NCBI GenBank assembly: GCA_963580285.1
Contig: OY757011.1
Coordinates: 122,356,146 to 122,420,145, forward strand
Direction of reading: 5' to 3'
Source: Lucinisca nassula
Taxonomy: Eukaryota > Mollusca > Bivalvia > Lucinida > Lucinidae
Length of the DNA: 64,000 nucleotides
The notes beneath the pieces were generated by a model. That model made no database searches. It was not told the origin of the DNA and was given only the letters and a program-made list of their open reading frames with translations. Made by a program: the position numbers and the translations under genes. Below, in pieces: positions 1 to 9,285 of this stretch. Each line of letters starts with the position of its first letter. The first letter of the stretch is position 1.

Positions 1-147
1 GGGTAAAGTTAAAAATGATATTTCAACGCGATGTCAAAGTGACATAATTAGACGTTATGTTGTGGGCCAGGTAGCAGTTAATGGGATGATTGAATCCTTT
101 GTGACCGTTAACCCGAAATTTTGATGAAACTTGCACCAAGCATCATT

Positions 148-385
148 TGGGCCCCGTCAAGCGATTTTGGTACTTATCGCCTATGCGAGCAGCGAAGGTT
201 CAGGCGAGCCTGCGCATCCGCGCAGTCTCGCCAGAACCTTCGCTGCTCGCTCATACAAGCAGTGAATCAAGAGGAACCTTCAGTCAGAAAGCCATATCCC
301 TGGCCCCTCTGAATGCCTGGGCATGCGCAGTTAAAATTTGTCATGACGGAATGCTCGAAGACACAAATTCGCTTGGCGGGGCTCA
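148..385 (+). mobile_element. Family F MITE
   Basis: About 22-bp imperfect inverted ends (GGGCCCCGTCAAGCGATTTT / GAGCCCCGCCAAGCGAATTT) and an internal hairpin built on GCGAGCAGCGAAGGTTC. Other copies at 26949-27185 and 40964-41200. Confidence 0.8.
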
Positions 386-639
386 TTTGAATTTTGGTTT
401 GGTTTCTTCTTGCTGTTGATGTCAGGGAAAATGCAATGCTGAATTGAAAGAGGGATTAGCTCTTACTCTGTTTTTTGCTTGTCTCTCGTGTCAAAACGGC
501 TCTACTCAATAAGGGAAACATATCAGTTACCTTTCTGACGACAATGTGTGCTGTTGTCTGTTGTTTATACGACAAACATAAGTTGTGGGTGCTCATAAGA
601 ACGCCTCGTTGAGTCGGTTCTAATGAATACATGGAACCT

Positions 640-860
640 ATAACTTCAAGCAGAAAGAAGATGTTAACCTCTGTACACCCAAGCTCCCTTTCTGTAAATT
701 GATAATTTTACAGAGGCGTTAAATTCACATGGGAGGTAACGCACAAAATTGAAAGACTTTGCTCCATAGGAGCAAATTTGCTCCTTCAAGCAGAAGTGTC
801 CAAGAAACAAGATGGTCTCATTTTCGGAGAGAAAAACTGAACAGGAAAGAAAAAAAAAAC
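640..860. repeat. Diverged family G MITE
   Basis: Has the GACTTTGCTCC-ATAGGAGC hairpin type and flanking blocks seen at 18997-19262, 34231-34482 and 60320-60552, but ends are unclear. Confidence 0.4.
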
Positions 861-918
861 AGTCTACCTTGCAAAAATAGCAGAAAACATTCAGTTTTAC
901 CAACTCCCCTCTAGTTAC

Positions 919-1114
919 CTGAAACAGCTATGGTGTTGTCAGATGATAGCCGGATGACTGATACAGAATCAAAATGGCCGCACAGTTTCTTCTCTGTTGA
1001 ACCGAGAGACAGACTGCAGACAAGAATGATGCCATCCTCTCCTCCACTCAGAACGATTTCATTGCTGTCCGTGATAGCAAGACACCGTAAAGATGAACTG
1101 TGTTCCACCATTAT
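919..1114 (-). CDS. Exon 15 (last in window): WD40 blades
   Basis: Reads M-V-E-H-S-S-S-L-R-C-L-A-I-T, I-V-L-S-G-G-E-D-G-I-I-L-V, L-C-G-H-F-D-S-V-S-V-I-R-L, A-V-S-G. Ends mid-codon at a donor TCAG/GTAACT, so at least one more exon lies left of the window. Acceptor TATATAG; 196 nt. Confidence 0.9.
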
Positions 1115-1218
1115 CTATATAAAAAGTATATTTAAAAAGAGGGCACTGATTGAGTCCACCTGAATTGCCCACCTGAGCTCTAGTGATGACGTGTAAAGAA
1201 CAAAACATATAAAATATG

Positions 1219-1609
1219 TTTATCATATGACATCGCGTCTGAGAGTGTAATAACGCCATGTAATATTTTCGATAATCCATTAATTAAATATGCAAATGGA
1301 TTAAACATGGATTAAATATGCAAATTAGCTAGATACGTCCCGTAAGGTTACATGTACGACGTCCTTAACGACGTGGCGTCTACTAACGGCGGAATATTGT
1401 CATTTTTTTGTAAACAATCGTGGATAAAATGCGTTTTAAATGTCATATGATAAATAGAATCTTGCATTTGTGCTCATGTATTATTGAATTTATTAAACTC
1501 ATTGAGGAAAAGTGATAAAATGCTCGGGAATGCCTCGCATTTTATCCCTTTTCCTCAACTCGTTTAATTAATTCAATAATACATGAACACTCATGTAAGA
1601 TCCTCTATT
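1219..1609 (+). repeat. Family E snapback element
   Basis: Starts TTATCATATGACATCGCG; its last 150 bp fold on themselves around GATAAAATGC...GCATTTTATC. Copies at 1740-2014 (inverted), 21090-21623 and 60712-61000. Confidence 0.75.
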
Positions 1610-1739
1610 AACTATTAAACATTGGTCGAATTCGATCTTATTCCACAATCAGCTGTTATCGGAGAGCAAGTTACAAAATCCACTGGACCATGAAATGCAG
1701 GCAAAGCTCAATTAAAAGGTCGTTATATAGAGGATCCTT

Positions 1740-2014
1740 TTATTCCTTTTCCCCAACGAGTTTAATAAATTCAATACTACATGAGCACGAATGCAAGATT
1801 TTATTTATCATATGACATTTAAAACGGATTTTATTCACGATTTGTTTACAAAAAGGTCAATATTCCGCCATTTGTACACGTGACGTCGTTAAGGACGCCG
1901 TACGTGTAACGTTACAGGGCGTACCTAGCTAATTTGTATATTTAATCCACTAGTGGATTATCGAATTTGTTACATGGCTTTATTACACTCTCAGACGCGA
2001 CGTCGTATGATAAA
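1740..2014 (-). repeat. Family E element, inverted copy
   Basis: Reverse complement of most of 1219-1490, ending at GACGTCGTATGATAAA. With the 1219 copy it makes an inverted pair about 130 bp apart. Confidence 0.75.
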
Positions 2015-2611
2015 CTAACGCAAATGTATTTGCGATACTTCTGTATATCTCCTTGTCGCCGCGATAAAGTTTCAGATCAATCTGACTTTTGGGTCGAAAT
2101 GAGATGTCGTTTGAATATTCATGTTGCCCTAATGCCTCCCTTCTTGTTTCAACTGGACTTCCCGATCGGGCAGAGATGTAGCTTAAAGAATTTCAAGATG
2201 TCTGCGTTGACCGCAATCTTGGACGTATGAACAAATCGATTTTAGCAATTCTGAATCGACATGACGCCACAATGCCCCCCACCAAGTATCGGAAAGCCCA
2301 ATCCAAATAACTTCAGGGGGATATGTCAAAAATGTAAAAATATCGGATGGACGTTGTAACGGACAACAGGCCACGTCATAAGCTGGAATGCAGTTGCTCC
2401 ATGTGTGCAAAAAAAAAGAAAAAAAAGGATGATATATGCATGCGTTACAGAGTTTGTATTATTGATATATTTTCCTGAAACTCTATGACATGTTTTGTTT
2501 TGTTTCTTTCTTTTCTACTTACAATAAATCAATAAATATTGTGGGACGCTTCATATGAGTGGGACCAATATATAATTTGAGCGGGGAAAACGAAAACTAA
2601 CAATTCCTTTT
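2015..2611. other. No gene or known repeat recognised
   Basis: Intronic AT-rich DNA with an A-rich run near 2408-2428. Nothing coding. Confidence 0.5.
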
Positions 2612-2670
2612 AATAAAAATCAAAAATGAGTTCCTTTAAGAGCAATGAAAACATTCGTAAGAAAGAAGAT

Positions 2671-2716
2671 GGGTCATACTGCGTAGTTTCGGCTAATAAA
2701 GCCTCATCAGTGACCC
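2671..2716 (-). ncRNA. Hammerhead ribozyme, type I
   Basis: 46 nt: stem I GGGTCA/TGACCC, core CTGATGA, stem II GGC/GCC with loop TTTATTA, GAAA, short stem III, cleavage predicted after GTA (between 2677 and 2676). Stem III has one mismatch (ACTA paired with CAGT). Confidence 0.85.
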
Positions 2717-3052
2717 TGTAATGATCCGGCAAAGAAAGCCAGAGGAAACATACTGCAATTTTGCGAATGTCGAATAGGCAGTCGATTCAAAGACTGATAT
2801 AAATCAAAATGGGGTCCAAATAATTAAAAACCTGTCTAGAATGTGAGTCTAAACCAATAATTAATTTATGATTTCTCAGAATATTCACGCTGATCTCAAA
2901 GGACCAAAAGTAAAATATAAACTGCACTAAGGTTGATGTACGGGGAGACGTTTTACGGCCGCCACACGGCACAACACCAGCTGCAGTGAAACAAATAAAA
3001 ATCAAAAATGAGTTCCTTTAAGGGCAATGAAAACATTCGTAAGAAAGAAGAT

Positions 3053-3098
3053 GGGTCATACTACGTAGTTTCGGCTAATAAAGCCTCATCAGTGACCC
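3053..3098 (-). ncRNA. Hammerhead ribozyme, type I
   Basis: Same core as the 2671 copy, with a full stem III (ACTA/TAGT) closed by CG only. Predicted cut between 3059 and 3058. The distance between cuts gives a 382-nt monomer to the next copy. Confidence 0.9.
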
Positions 3099-3435
3099 TG
3101 TAATGATCCGGCAAAGAAAGCCAGAGGAAACATACTGCAATTTTGCGAATGTCGAATAGGCAGTCGATTCAAAGACTGATTTTAATCAAAATGGGGTCCA
3201 AATAATTAAAAACCTGTCTAGAATATGAGTCTAAACCAATAATTAATTTATGATTTCTCAGAATATTCACGCTGATCTCAAAGGACCAAAAGTAAAATAT
3301 AAACTGCAATATGGTTGATGTACGGGGAGACGTTTTACGGCCGCCACACGGCACAACACCAGCTGCAGTGAAGGCAAATAAAAATCAAAAATGAGTTCCC
3401 TTAAGAGCAATGAAAACATTCGTAAGAAAGAAGAT

Positions 3436-3481
3436 GGGTCATACTACGTAGTTTCGGCTAATAAAGCCTCATCAGTGACCC
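3436..3481 (-). ncRNA. Hammerhead ribozyme, type I, nearest to exon 14 donor
   Basis: Complete core. The array breaks off exactly at the outer base of stem I, so the upstream part of stem I and any loop-loop contact are missing. Predicted cut between 3442 and 3441. Confidence 0.87.
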
Positions 3482-3565
3482 GGTTCTCTTTCTTCAGAGA
3501 TAACAAGTCTTAGAAGGTTGATTACAACGACTTGTGTATGTAGAGCAAATATATGATAAGCATAC

Positions 3566-3728
3566 TTGCACAATTTTTCCGGTGGCAAGTTCCCATACTT
3601 TCATTGTCTTGTCCACTGAGCCTGTTAAAAGGTATTGGCTGTCACTCGAACATGTAAGACACGTGATTCTCTCAGTATGGCTAACTTCTTTTATGATTGA
3701 TCCATTGGTAAGACTCCAGATCTGTAAT
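3566..3728 (-). CDS. Exon 14: WD40 blade
   Basis: Reads R-L-Q-I-W-S-L-T-N-G, E-R-I-T-C-L-T-C-S-S-D-S-Q-Y-L-L-T-G-S, then K-T-M-K-V-W-E-L-A-T-G-K. The first Arg is split with exon 13. Acceptor TTATAG, donor CAA/GTATGC; 163 nt. The donor is 84 bp from a sense-strand hammerhead ribozyme in the next intron. Confidence 0.93.
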
Positions 3729-3779
3729 CTATAAGACATCGAGGTACATACTGGCATTCGTTACAATGACAAAACTATA

Positions 3780-3984
3780 TTAACCCATTTTGTACCATAA
3801 AACCCCCAAACGGGTAATTGGTAAACTATGTAGGCCCAGATCAGACGCTGCAAAGCGCGGCGTCTTATTAGGGCTTACACTGTTTGCGAACAATTTTGAA
3901 GAAAACACAACCTGACACCCCCGAATTAAGGAATAGTCTCATGGTATATAATAGTAAGATTCCATTCGGTACAGATAGAGTTAA
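3780..3984 (+). mobile_element. PB MITE (TTAA-flanked)
   Basis: TTAACCCATTTTGTACC at one end, GGTACAGATAGAGTTAA at the other; inner hairpin on CAGATCAGACGC. TTAA duplication and CCC start fit piggyBac-type non-autonomous elements. Confidence 0.75.
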
Positions 3985-4026
3985 AAGACGATTCCAATGG
4001 AGCCTTTCCATAGTTTAAGATGAGAT

Positions 4027-4321
4027 TTTGTTTTATTTGTATTGGAGTTTAACGACCCGGTCAACACTATTTGGGTAATTTTTTAGCCGGTCAGTTCACC
4101 TATCAACACGTTTCCTGGGCAGGCTTAAACGTAAGCGGTTAACCAGTACAGTGCACATTCTTTCGCCAGGAACTGACAACTGCCCTTCTTGAATCAGCGG
4201 AAGGGAGAGAATGACCGTAGAAAAGATGTCATGATCAATATCCAGAAAAGAATATTGCCCACCCCGGCAGGAATCGAACCCGCGTTCTCATGATCATCCG
4301 ACTGGGCTACCGAGGCCGGCC
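4027..4321 (-). mobile_element. SINE-2 copy with 12-bp TSD
   Basis: Minus-strand tRNA-like head (box B GGTTCGAT-type at 4260-4275), body, and a short T/A tail at 4027. TTAAGATGAGAT occurs at 4015-4026 and 4322-4333. Confidence 0.9.
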
Positions 4322-4863
4322 TTAAGATGAGATGGATATATGGATGTGTTTCAGAATATAGTATTGGATACACCAAGAAATCAATGTTGTGGATAGTTAC
4401 TAGAATCTCCTCCTCCTTTGCACCAATTTTACAACGAGTCAATTTTGATCACTTCCTCTTTGCTTTTACACAAACCAAGTTGCCTTCGAAAAGTTAATTT
4501 CTTAAGATGTCAATCACAAAAACTGTCGTCTGCTTTGTTGATTGATGGGTACTTTGGAAGCCATTGTTGCAAACAGTGTGGATGCTGATCAGACATGATC
4601 AGGGTTCAGACTGTATTCCTGTATGCATAAAATAGGTTGGACATGTTTGCAAGAATGTGCAGCCAAAGTCATAAAAAGATGACATTTTCAGAAGCAGTTT
4701 ATGTTTGGCATCATTACAATTAGGAAAAACACCTGTACTTACCATGATTATTAACCTGCATCAAAGATAATGGAAACAAAAATATGTTTGAAACTATGGT
4801 ATCCCATGAAGTTTTTCACATTACTTTAAACTAAAATGTAAAATTAATCTTGAAAATGTTTAC

Positions 4864-5057
4864 CGCTGGTCCCCTGCTCCTGAGATACAGAACTGGCTAT
4901 TAGGTGAAACGGAGTGTATCTTGGTTGGGCCGGCATATAGCCGGAGTGTTAGACCATCTTCGGCGCGCCACAAGTGGACTTTCTGAGCCACATCCATGGA
5001 AAGTACCAACCTCTTGTCAGAAAGCACATACACACCGCACACTTCTCTCTCGTGGCC
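4864..5057 (-). CDS. Exon 13: WD40 blades
   Basis: Reads G-H-E-R-E-V-C-G-V-Y-V-L-S-D, A-Q-K-V-H-L-W-R-A-E-D-G, then H-S-V-S-P-N-S-Q-F-C-I-S-G-A-G-D-Q. Acceptor TTTGCAG, donor GCG/GTAAAC; 194 nt. With exon 14 it lies between the two oppositely oriented hammerhead arrays. Confidence 0.92.
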
Positions 5058-5160
5058 CTGCAAACAGAATAAAACTTAAAACAGTAACTCATATATGCAG
5101 AACATCCCATTGGAACACTGGCAAACTCTATAGACCGAGATCAAAGAACGTTTGCTTTAC

Positions 5161-5300
5161 GCATAATGTTAATAATCAGTGTATTGAACACCCCCATAAA
5201 CCCCTTTTATAAAAATAAAACGGGAGTTGACAGGGTAAATATTATATTTCCTTATTTCTGCTTCAATAGATTGTAAAAAGGCTGTTCCAAAGGGCATCCG
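5161..5300 (-). repeat. Partial HP-B MITE
   Basis: Has the GAACACCCCCATAAACCCC and CCTTATTTCTGCTTCAATAG blocks but lacks the hairpin; abuts the next HP-B copy. Confidence 0.55.
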
Positions 5301-5775
5301 CAATTTATGTTCGAAGTAAAGATAAGCATCACGTGAACAAGTCCGTGAAATGAACACCCCTCTAAACCCCACTTTATACAGAGAAAACTGGGGTTTACGG
5401 GGGTATACATTATTTTTCTTATATCGGCTCCAAGACATAGGTTGTGGATACTCGTTAGAACCGCTTCAATGAGACGGTTCTAACGAGCACCCAGAAACTA
5501 TGTTTGCAGTATAAATAAGAAAAATACGAGGACTGTTCAAATATGAATGCAAGTAGAACGTTTTCTCATGCACTAATGCGAAAATCACCTGGAAATAAAT
5601 ATCACAGCGTAGAAAAACATTTTACCCATACATTGATAACCAACCTGTTAAAATCCGTCCACTTTAGCCATGTATATCGTTCGATAAACACTGTCTACTC
5701 TTGTATACTAATACAAAACCTGGTTGGAAGAAGGCCAGAGTACGCCCTTGAAATACGGTCCTATATTAAGAATCG

Positions 5776-6258
5776 TTGTATTCTCGGTGCAAAGACATTT
5801 TTGATGAAATATGTTCGGTTTATGGGCATAATGAAATGTCTTTTCCGACAGTTTTTCGTTGGTGTAAGAAATTCAGCTGTGGGCTAGGCTCAACAGAAGA
5901 TGCACCACATGATCGTCGGCCGAAAAGAGCAACATCTGCCAAGATGGTTGCTAGAGTGAAAGAAATAGTTGCTACCGATGCACGATACACCACTGGGCAA
6001 ATAGCTAGTATGGTTGGCATCTCATTAGGAGCAGCTCATACAATTCTGAAACGGGATTTGAAAATGAGTAAGATCTGTGCTAGATGGATTCCCCATCTGT
6101 TGACAGATGAGCAGAAAAAGACACGCGCTCAGTGCGCCAAGACGTTGCTTAAAAAGTTTCCAAATCACAATGCACGGTCTTTCGCTAATGTCGTCACAGG
6201 TGACGAGACATGGGTTCACTTTTTTGAGCGAAAACGAAAGATTCAGAACAAAATATAG
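5776..6258 (+). pseudogene. mariner transposase fragment (N-terminal DNA-binding part and first Asp)
   Basis: Longest open piece of the transposase, 160 codons. Contains the second helix-turn-helix and the T-G-D-E-T-W motif. The frame is lost after K-R-K-I-Q where the catalytic core should continue. Confidence 0.85.
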
Positions 6259-6419
6259 GCAACAAAGTATTGCAAAAGACCATGCATTGCAAAGCGGACC
6301 ATGAGCGTCAAGAAGGTAATTTATGCCATATTCTTTTCAAATCAGGGCCCTGCTATTTAGATTGCCGTGCCTAAAGGCAAATCTGCGAAGTTTTACAAGA
6401 ATAAAGTTCTTCGAAAATT

Positions 6420-6752
6420 GAAGAAATATTTCAAAGAACGAAGACCCGCGACTGGTTTTGCCAATGTCAGATTGCTACATTGACAATGCGCCATCTCCCC
6501 GTGCAAGACTATCTGAAGCAGGAAAAGGTTGTTGAACTCCCTACCCCCCCCCCCCCCCCACTTCCCCCACGTATTCCACTGACCTTTGACCTTGCCCCGT
6601 GTGACTTTTTTTTGTTCCCGCGGCTGAAAAAATACCTTTCTGGTCGAAAATGTGTACTGCGCAAACACCTCGGTTCTGCAATATTCCAGTGCCTTCATAG
6701 TACACCTCGAAAGACTATCAAAATGCATTCAATGATTGGATCAGAAGACTAA
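6420..6752 (+). pseudogene. mariner transposase fragment (catalytic core C-terminal part)
   Basis: Holds D-C-Y-I-D-N-A-P-S-P in one frame and L-A-P-C-D-F-F-L-F-P-R-L-K-K-Y-L in another, separated by the poly-C tract; the host frame is shifted at least once. Confidence 0.8.
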
Positions 6753-7266
6753 AAGTTTGTACACCTGTTAAAGGGGAATACTTTGAGGGGAAAAATAAAT
6801 TTTTCATCGAAATCTATCACGGAATCATTTTTATGTGCTTAGCTGCATTCATATTTGAACAGTCCTCGTATTACCGATTTTCATCAGAAAAATTGTCATT
6901 TTGGAGATGTGAAAAAATGTCGCACGGGTGTGTTATCGTAATGAAACATACCGCAAATTTCCAAAACAAAAAAAAACGTTTTATAACCGAACATATCTGC
7001 AGCTGGTGTTGTGCCGTGTGGCGGCCGTAAAACGTCTCTCCGTACATCAACCATAGTGCAGTTTATATTTTACTTTTGGTCCTTTGAGATCAGCGTGAAT
7101 ATTCTGAGAAATCAGAAATAAAATATTGGTTTAGACTCATATTCTAGACAGAATTTTAATTATTTTGACCCCATTTTGATTTATATCAGTCTTTGAATCG
7201 ACTGCTTATTCGAAATTCGCAAAATTGCAGAATGTTACCTCTGGCTTTCGTTGTCGGATCATTACA

Positions 7267-7312
7267 GGGTCACTGATGAGGCTTTATTAGCCGAAACTAC
7301 GTAGTATGACCC
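7267..7312 (+). ncRNA. Hammerhead ribozyme, type I
   Basis: Stem I GGGTCA/TGACCC, CTGATGA, GGC-TTTATTA-GCC, GAAA, ACTA/TAGT stem III; cut predicted between 7306 and 7307. Confidence 0.92.
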
Positions 7313-7650
7313 ATCTCCTTTCTTGTGAATGTTTTCATTGCTCTTAAAGGAACTCATTCTTGATTTTTATTTGCCTTCACTGCAGCTGGTGTTGTGCCGT
7401 GTGGCGGCCGTAAAACGTCTCCCCGTACATCAACCATAGTGCAGTTTATATTTTTACTTTTAGTCCTTTGAGATCAGCGTGAATATTCTGAGAAATCAGA
7501 AGTAAATTATTGGTTTAGACTCAAATTATAGACAGGTTTTTAATTATTTGGATCCCATTTTAATTTATATCAGTCTTTGAATCGACTGCCTATTCGAAAT
7601 TCGCAAAATTGCAGAATGTTACCTCTGGCTTTCGTTGTCGGATCATTACA

Positions 7651-7696
7651 GGGTCACTGATGAGGCTTTATTCGCCGAAACTACGTAGTATGATCC
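7651..7696 (+). ncRNA. Hammerhead ribozyme, type I
   Basis: As above, with loop II TTTATTC and 3' strand TGATCC, which keeps stem I paired through a G-U wobble. Cut predicted between 7690 and 7691. Confidence 0.9.
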
Positions 7697-7755
7697 ATCT
7701 CCTTTCTTGTGAATGTTTTCATTGCTCTTAAAGGAACTCATTCTTGATTTTTATT

Positions 7756-7783
7756 TATTAGCCGAAACTACGTAGTATGACCC
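7756..7783 (+). pseudogene. 5'-truncated hammerhead core
   Basis: Only the 3' part (TTAGCCGAAACTACGTAG and TGACCC) follows the unit end at 7755; CTGATGA and the 5' strand of stem I are gone. Confidence 0.8.
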
Positions 7784-8120
7784 ATCTTGTTTCTTATGAA
7801 TGTTTTCATTGCTCTTAAAGGAACTCATTTTTGATTTTTATTTGCCTTCACTGCAGCTGGTGTTGTGCCGTGTGGCGGCCGTAAAACGTCTCCCCGTACA
7901 TCAACCATAGTGCAGTTTATATTTTACTTTTGGTCCTTTGAGATCAGCGTGAATATTCTGAGAAATCAGAAATAAAATATTGGTTTAGACTCATATTCTA
8001 GACAGGTTTTTAATTATTTGGACCCCCTTTTGATTTATATCAGTCTTTGAATCGACTGCTTATTCGAAATTCGCAAAATTGAAGTATGTTTCCTCTGGCT
8101 TTCGTTGCCGGATTATTACA

Positions 8121-8166
8121 GGGTCACTGATGAGGCTTTATTAGCCGAAACTACGTAGTATGACCC
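8121..8166 (+). ncRNA. Hammerhead ribozyme, type I
   Basis: Complete core identical in pattern to the 7267 copy; cut predicted between 8160 and 8161. Confidence 0.92.
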
Positions 8167-8503
8167 ATCTTGTTTCTTATGAATGTTTTCATTGCTCTTA
8201 AAGGAACTCATTTTTGATTTTTATTTGCCTTCACTGCAGCTGGTGTTGTGCCGTGTGGCGGCCGTAAAACGTCTCCCCGTACATCAACCATAGTGCAGTT
8301 TATATTTTACTTTTGGTCCTTTGAGATCAGCGTGAATATTCTGAGAAATCAGAAATAAAATATTGGTTTAGACTCATATTCTAGACAGGTTTTTAATTAT
8401 TTGGACCCCATTTTGATTTATATCAGTCTTTGAATCGACTGCTTATTCGAAATTCGCAAAATTGAAGTATGTTTCCTCTGGCTTTCGTTGCCGGATTATT
8501 ACA

Positions 8504-8549
8504 GGGTCACTGATGAGGCTTTATTCGCCGAAACTACGTAGTATGACCC
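8504..8549 (+). ncRNA. Hammerhead ribozyme, type I
   Basis: Complete core with loop II TTTATTC; cut predicted between 8543 and 8544, giving a 383-nt monomer from the 8121 copy. Confidence 0.92.
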
Positions 8550-8886
8550 ATCTTGTTTCTTATGAATGTTTTCATTGCTCTTAAAGGAACTCATTTTTGA
8601 TTTTTATTTGCCTTCACTACAGCTGGTGTTGTGCCGTGTGGCGGCCGTAAAACGTCTCCCCGTACATCAACCATAGTGCAGTTTATATTTTACTTTTGGT
8701 CCTTTGAGATCAGCGTGAATATTCTGAGAAATCAGAAATAAAATATTGGTTTAGACTCATATTCTAGACAGGCATTTAATTATTTGGACCCCATTTTGAT
8801 TTATATCAGTCTTTGAATCGACTGCTTATTCGAAATTCGCAAAATTGAAGTATGTTTCCTCTGGCTTTCGTTGCCGGATTATTACA

Positions 8887-8932
8887 GGGTCACTGATGAG
8901 GCTTTATTAGCCGAAACTACGTAGTATGACCC
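8887..8932 (+). ncRNA. Hammerhead ribozyme, type I
   Basis: Complete core; cut predicted between 8926 and 8927, again a 383-nt monomer. Confidence 0.92.
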
Positions 8933-9285
8933 ATCTTGTTTCTCATGAATGTTTTCATTGCTCTTAAAGGAACTCATTTTTGATTTTTATTCGTACATTC
9001 ACGAAAAGTCTGTGCAGCATCCTAGAAAATCCATGACGTGTAGAGAAAAGTTGGAATTACAAGATTATACATTATCTAACTGGCACGCTGCTTTGGAACA
9101 AAGTCAAGACAACGACAGTGGCATTGTCGGTACATATACCCAGCCGTAAAAAGACGCTATGACGAAATAGTCTACGATATTTCCATTCATAAATCCTGTA
9201 CACAGGGAATCCCTGTGTGAAATTTATAATAACCAGTGCATCAGCTGAAGTGCACGACCCGCCGAATGCTTTTAGCTTTATGAGT

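Larger units (their letters stand above)
2612..3481 (-). repeat. Hammerhead (retrozyme-like) tandem array, family 1, minus strand
   Basis: Two full units (382 and 383 bp) plus about 105 bp of a third. Each unit carries one type I hammerhead core on the minus strand and the block GTGGCGGCCGTAAAACG. The array lies in the intron between exons 14 and 15, in the same sense as the gene. Short open frames here (2787-3005, 3169-3354) are by-products of the repeat. Confidence 0.9.
5525..6870 (+). mobile_element. Broken mariner-family transposon
   Basis: 27-bp perfect terminal inverted repeats (5525-5551 and 6844-6870; begin TACGAGGACTGTTC) beginning with the TA target. The transposase lies in pieces: helix-turn-helix region 5700-6060 (G-Q-I-A-S-M-V-G-I-S-L-G-A-A-H), first catalytic Asp in V-T-G-D-E-T-W-V-H at 6195-6220, second in D-N-A-P-S-P near 6483, third in F-D-L-A-P-C-D-F-F near 6595. 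This is the mariner D,D34D layout. Frameshifts and stops split it, and a poly-C run at 6545-6560 interrupts it; not active. Confidence 0.92.
5327..6944 (-). mobile_element. HP-B MITE split by the mariner
   Basis: Left end CATCACGTGAACAAGTCCGTG at 5327; central hairpin 5440-5490; the mariner sits at a TA after AAATAAGAAAAA; the copy resumes with CCGATTTTCATCAGAAAA and ends GTGTGTTATCGTAATGA at 6944. Without the mariner it is about 270 bp. Confidence 0.88.
6998..8991 (+). repeat. Hammerhead (retrozyme-like) tandem array, family 1, plus strand
   Basis: About five units of 383-384 bp, inverted relative to the 2612-3481 array. One junction (7755) ends a unit early and restarts inside the hammerhead, giving an extra 86 bp. 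The array ends at 8991 at the same sequence (GATTTTTATT) as the 7755 junction and the outer end of the minus-strand array. Confidence 0.9.

Noticed and set aside
2787..3354. Two similar small minus-strand proteins
   Set aside because: They are the same stretch of the hammerhead unit read twice.
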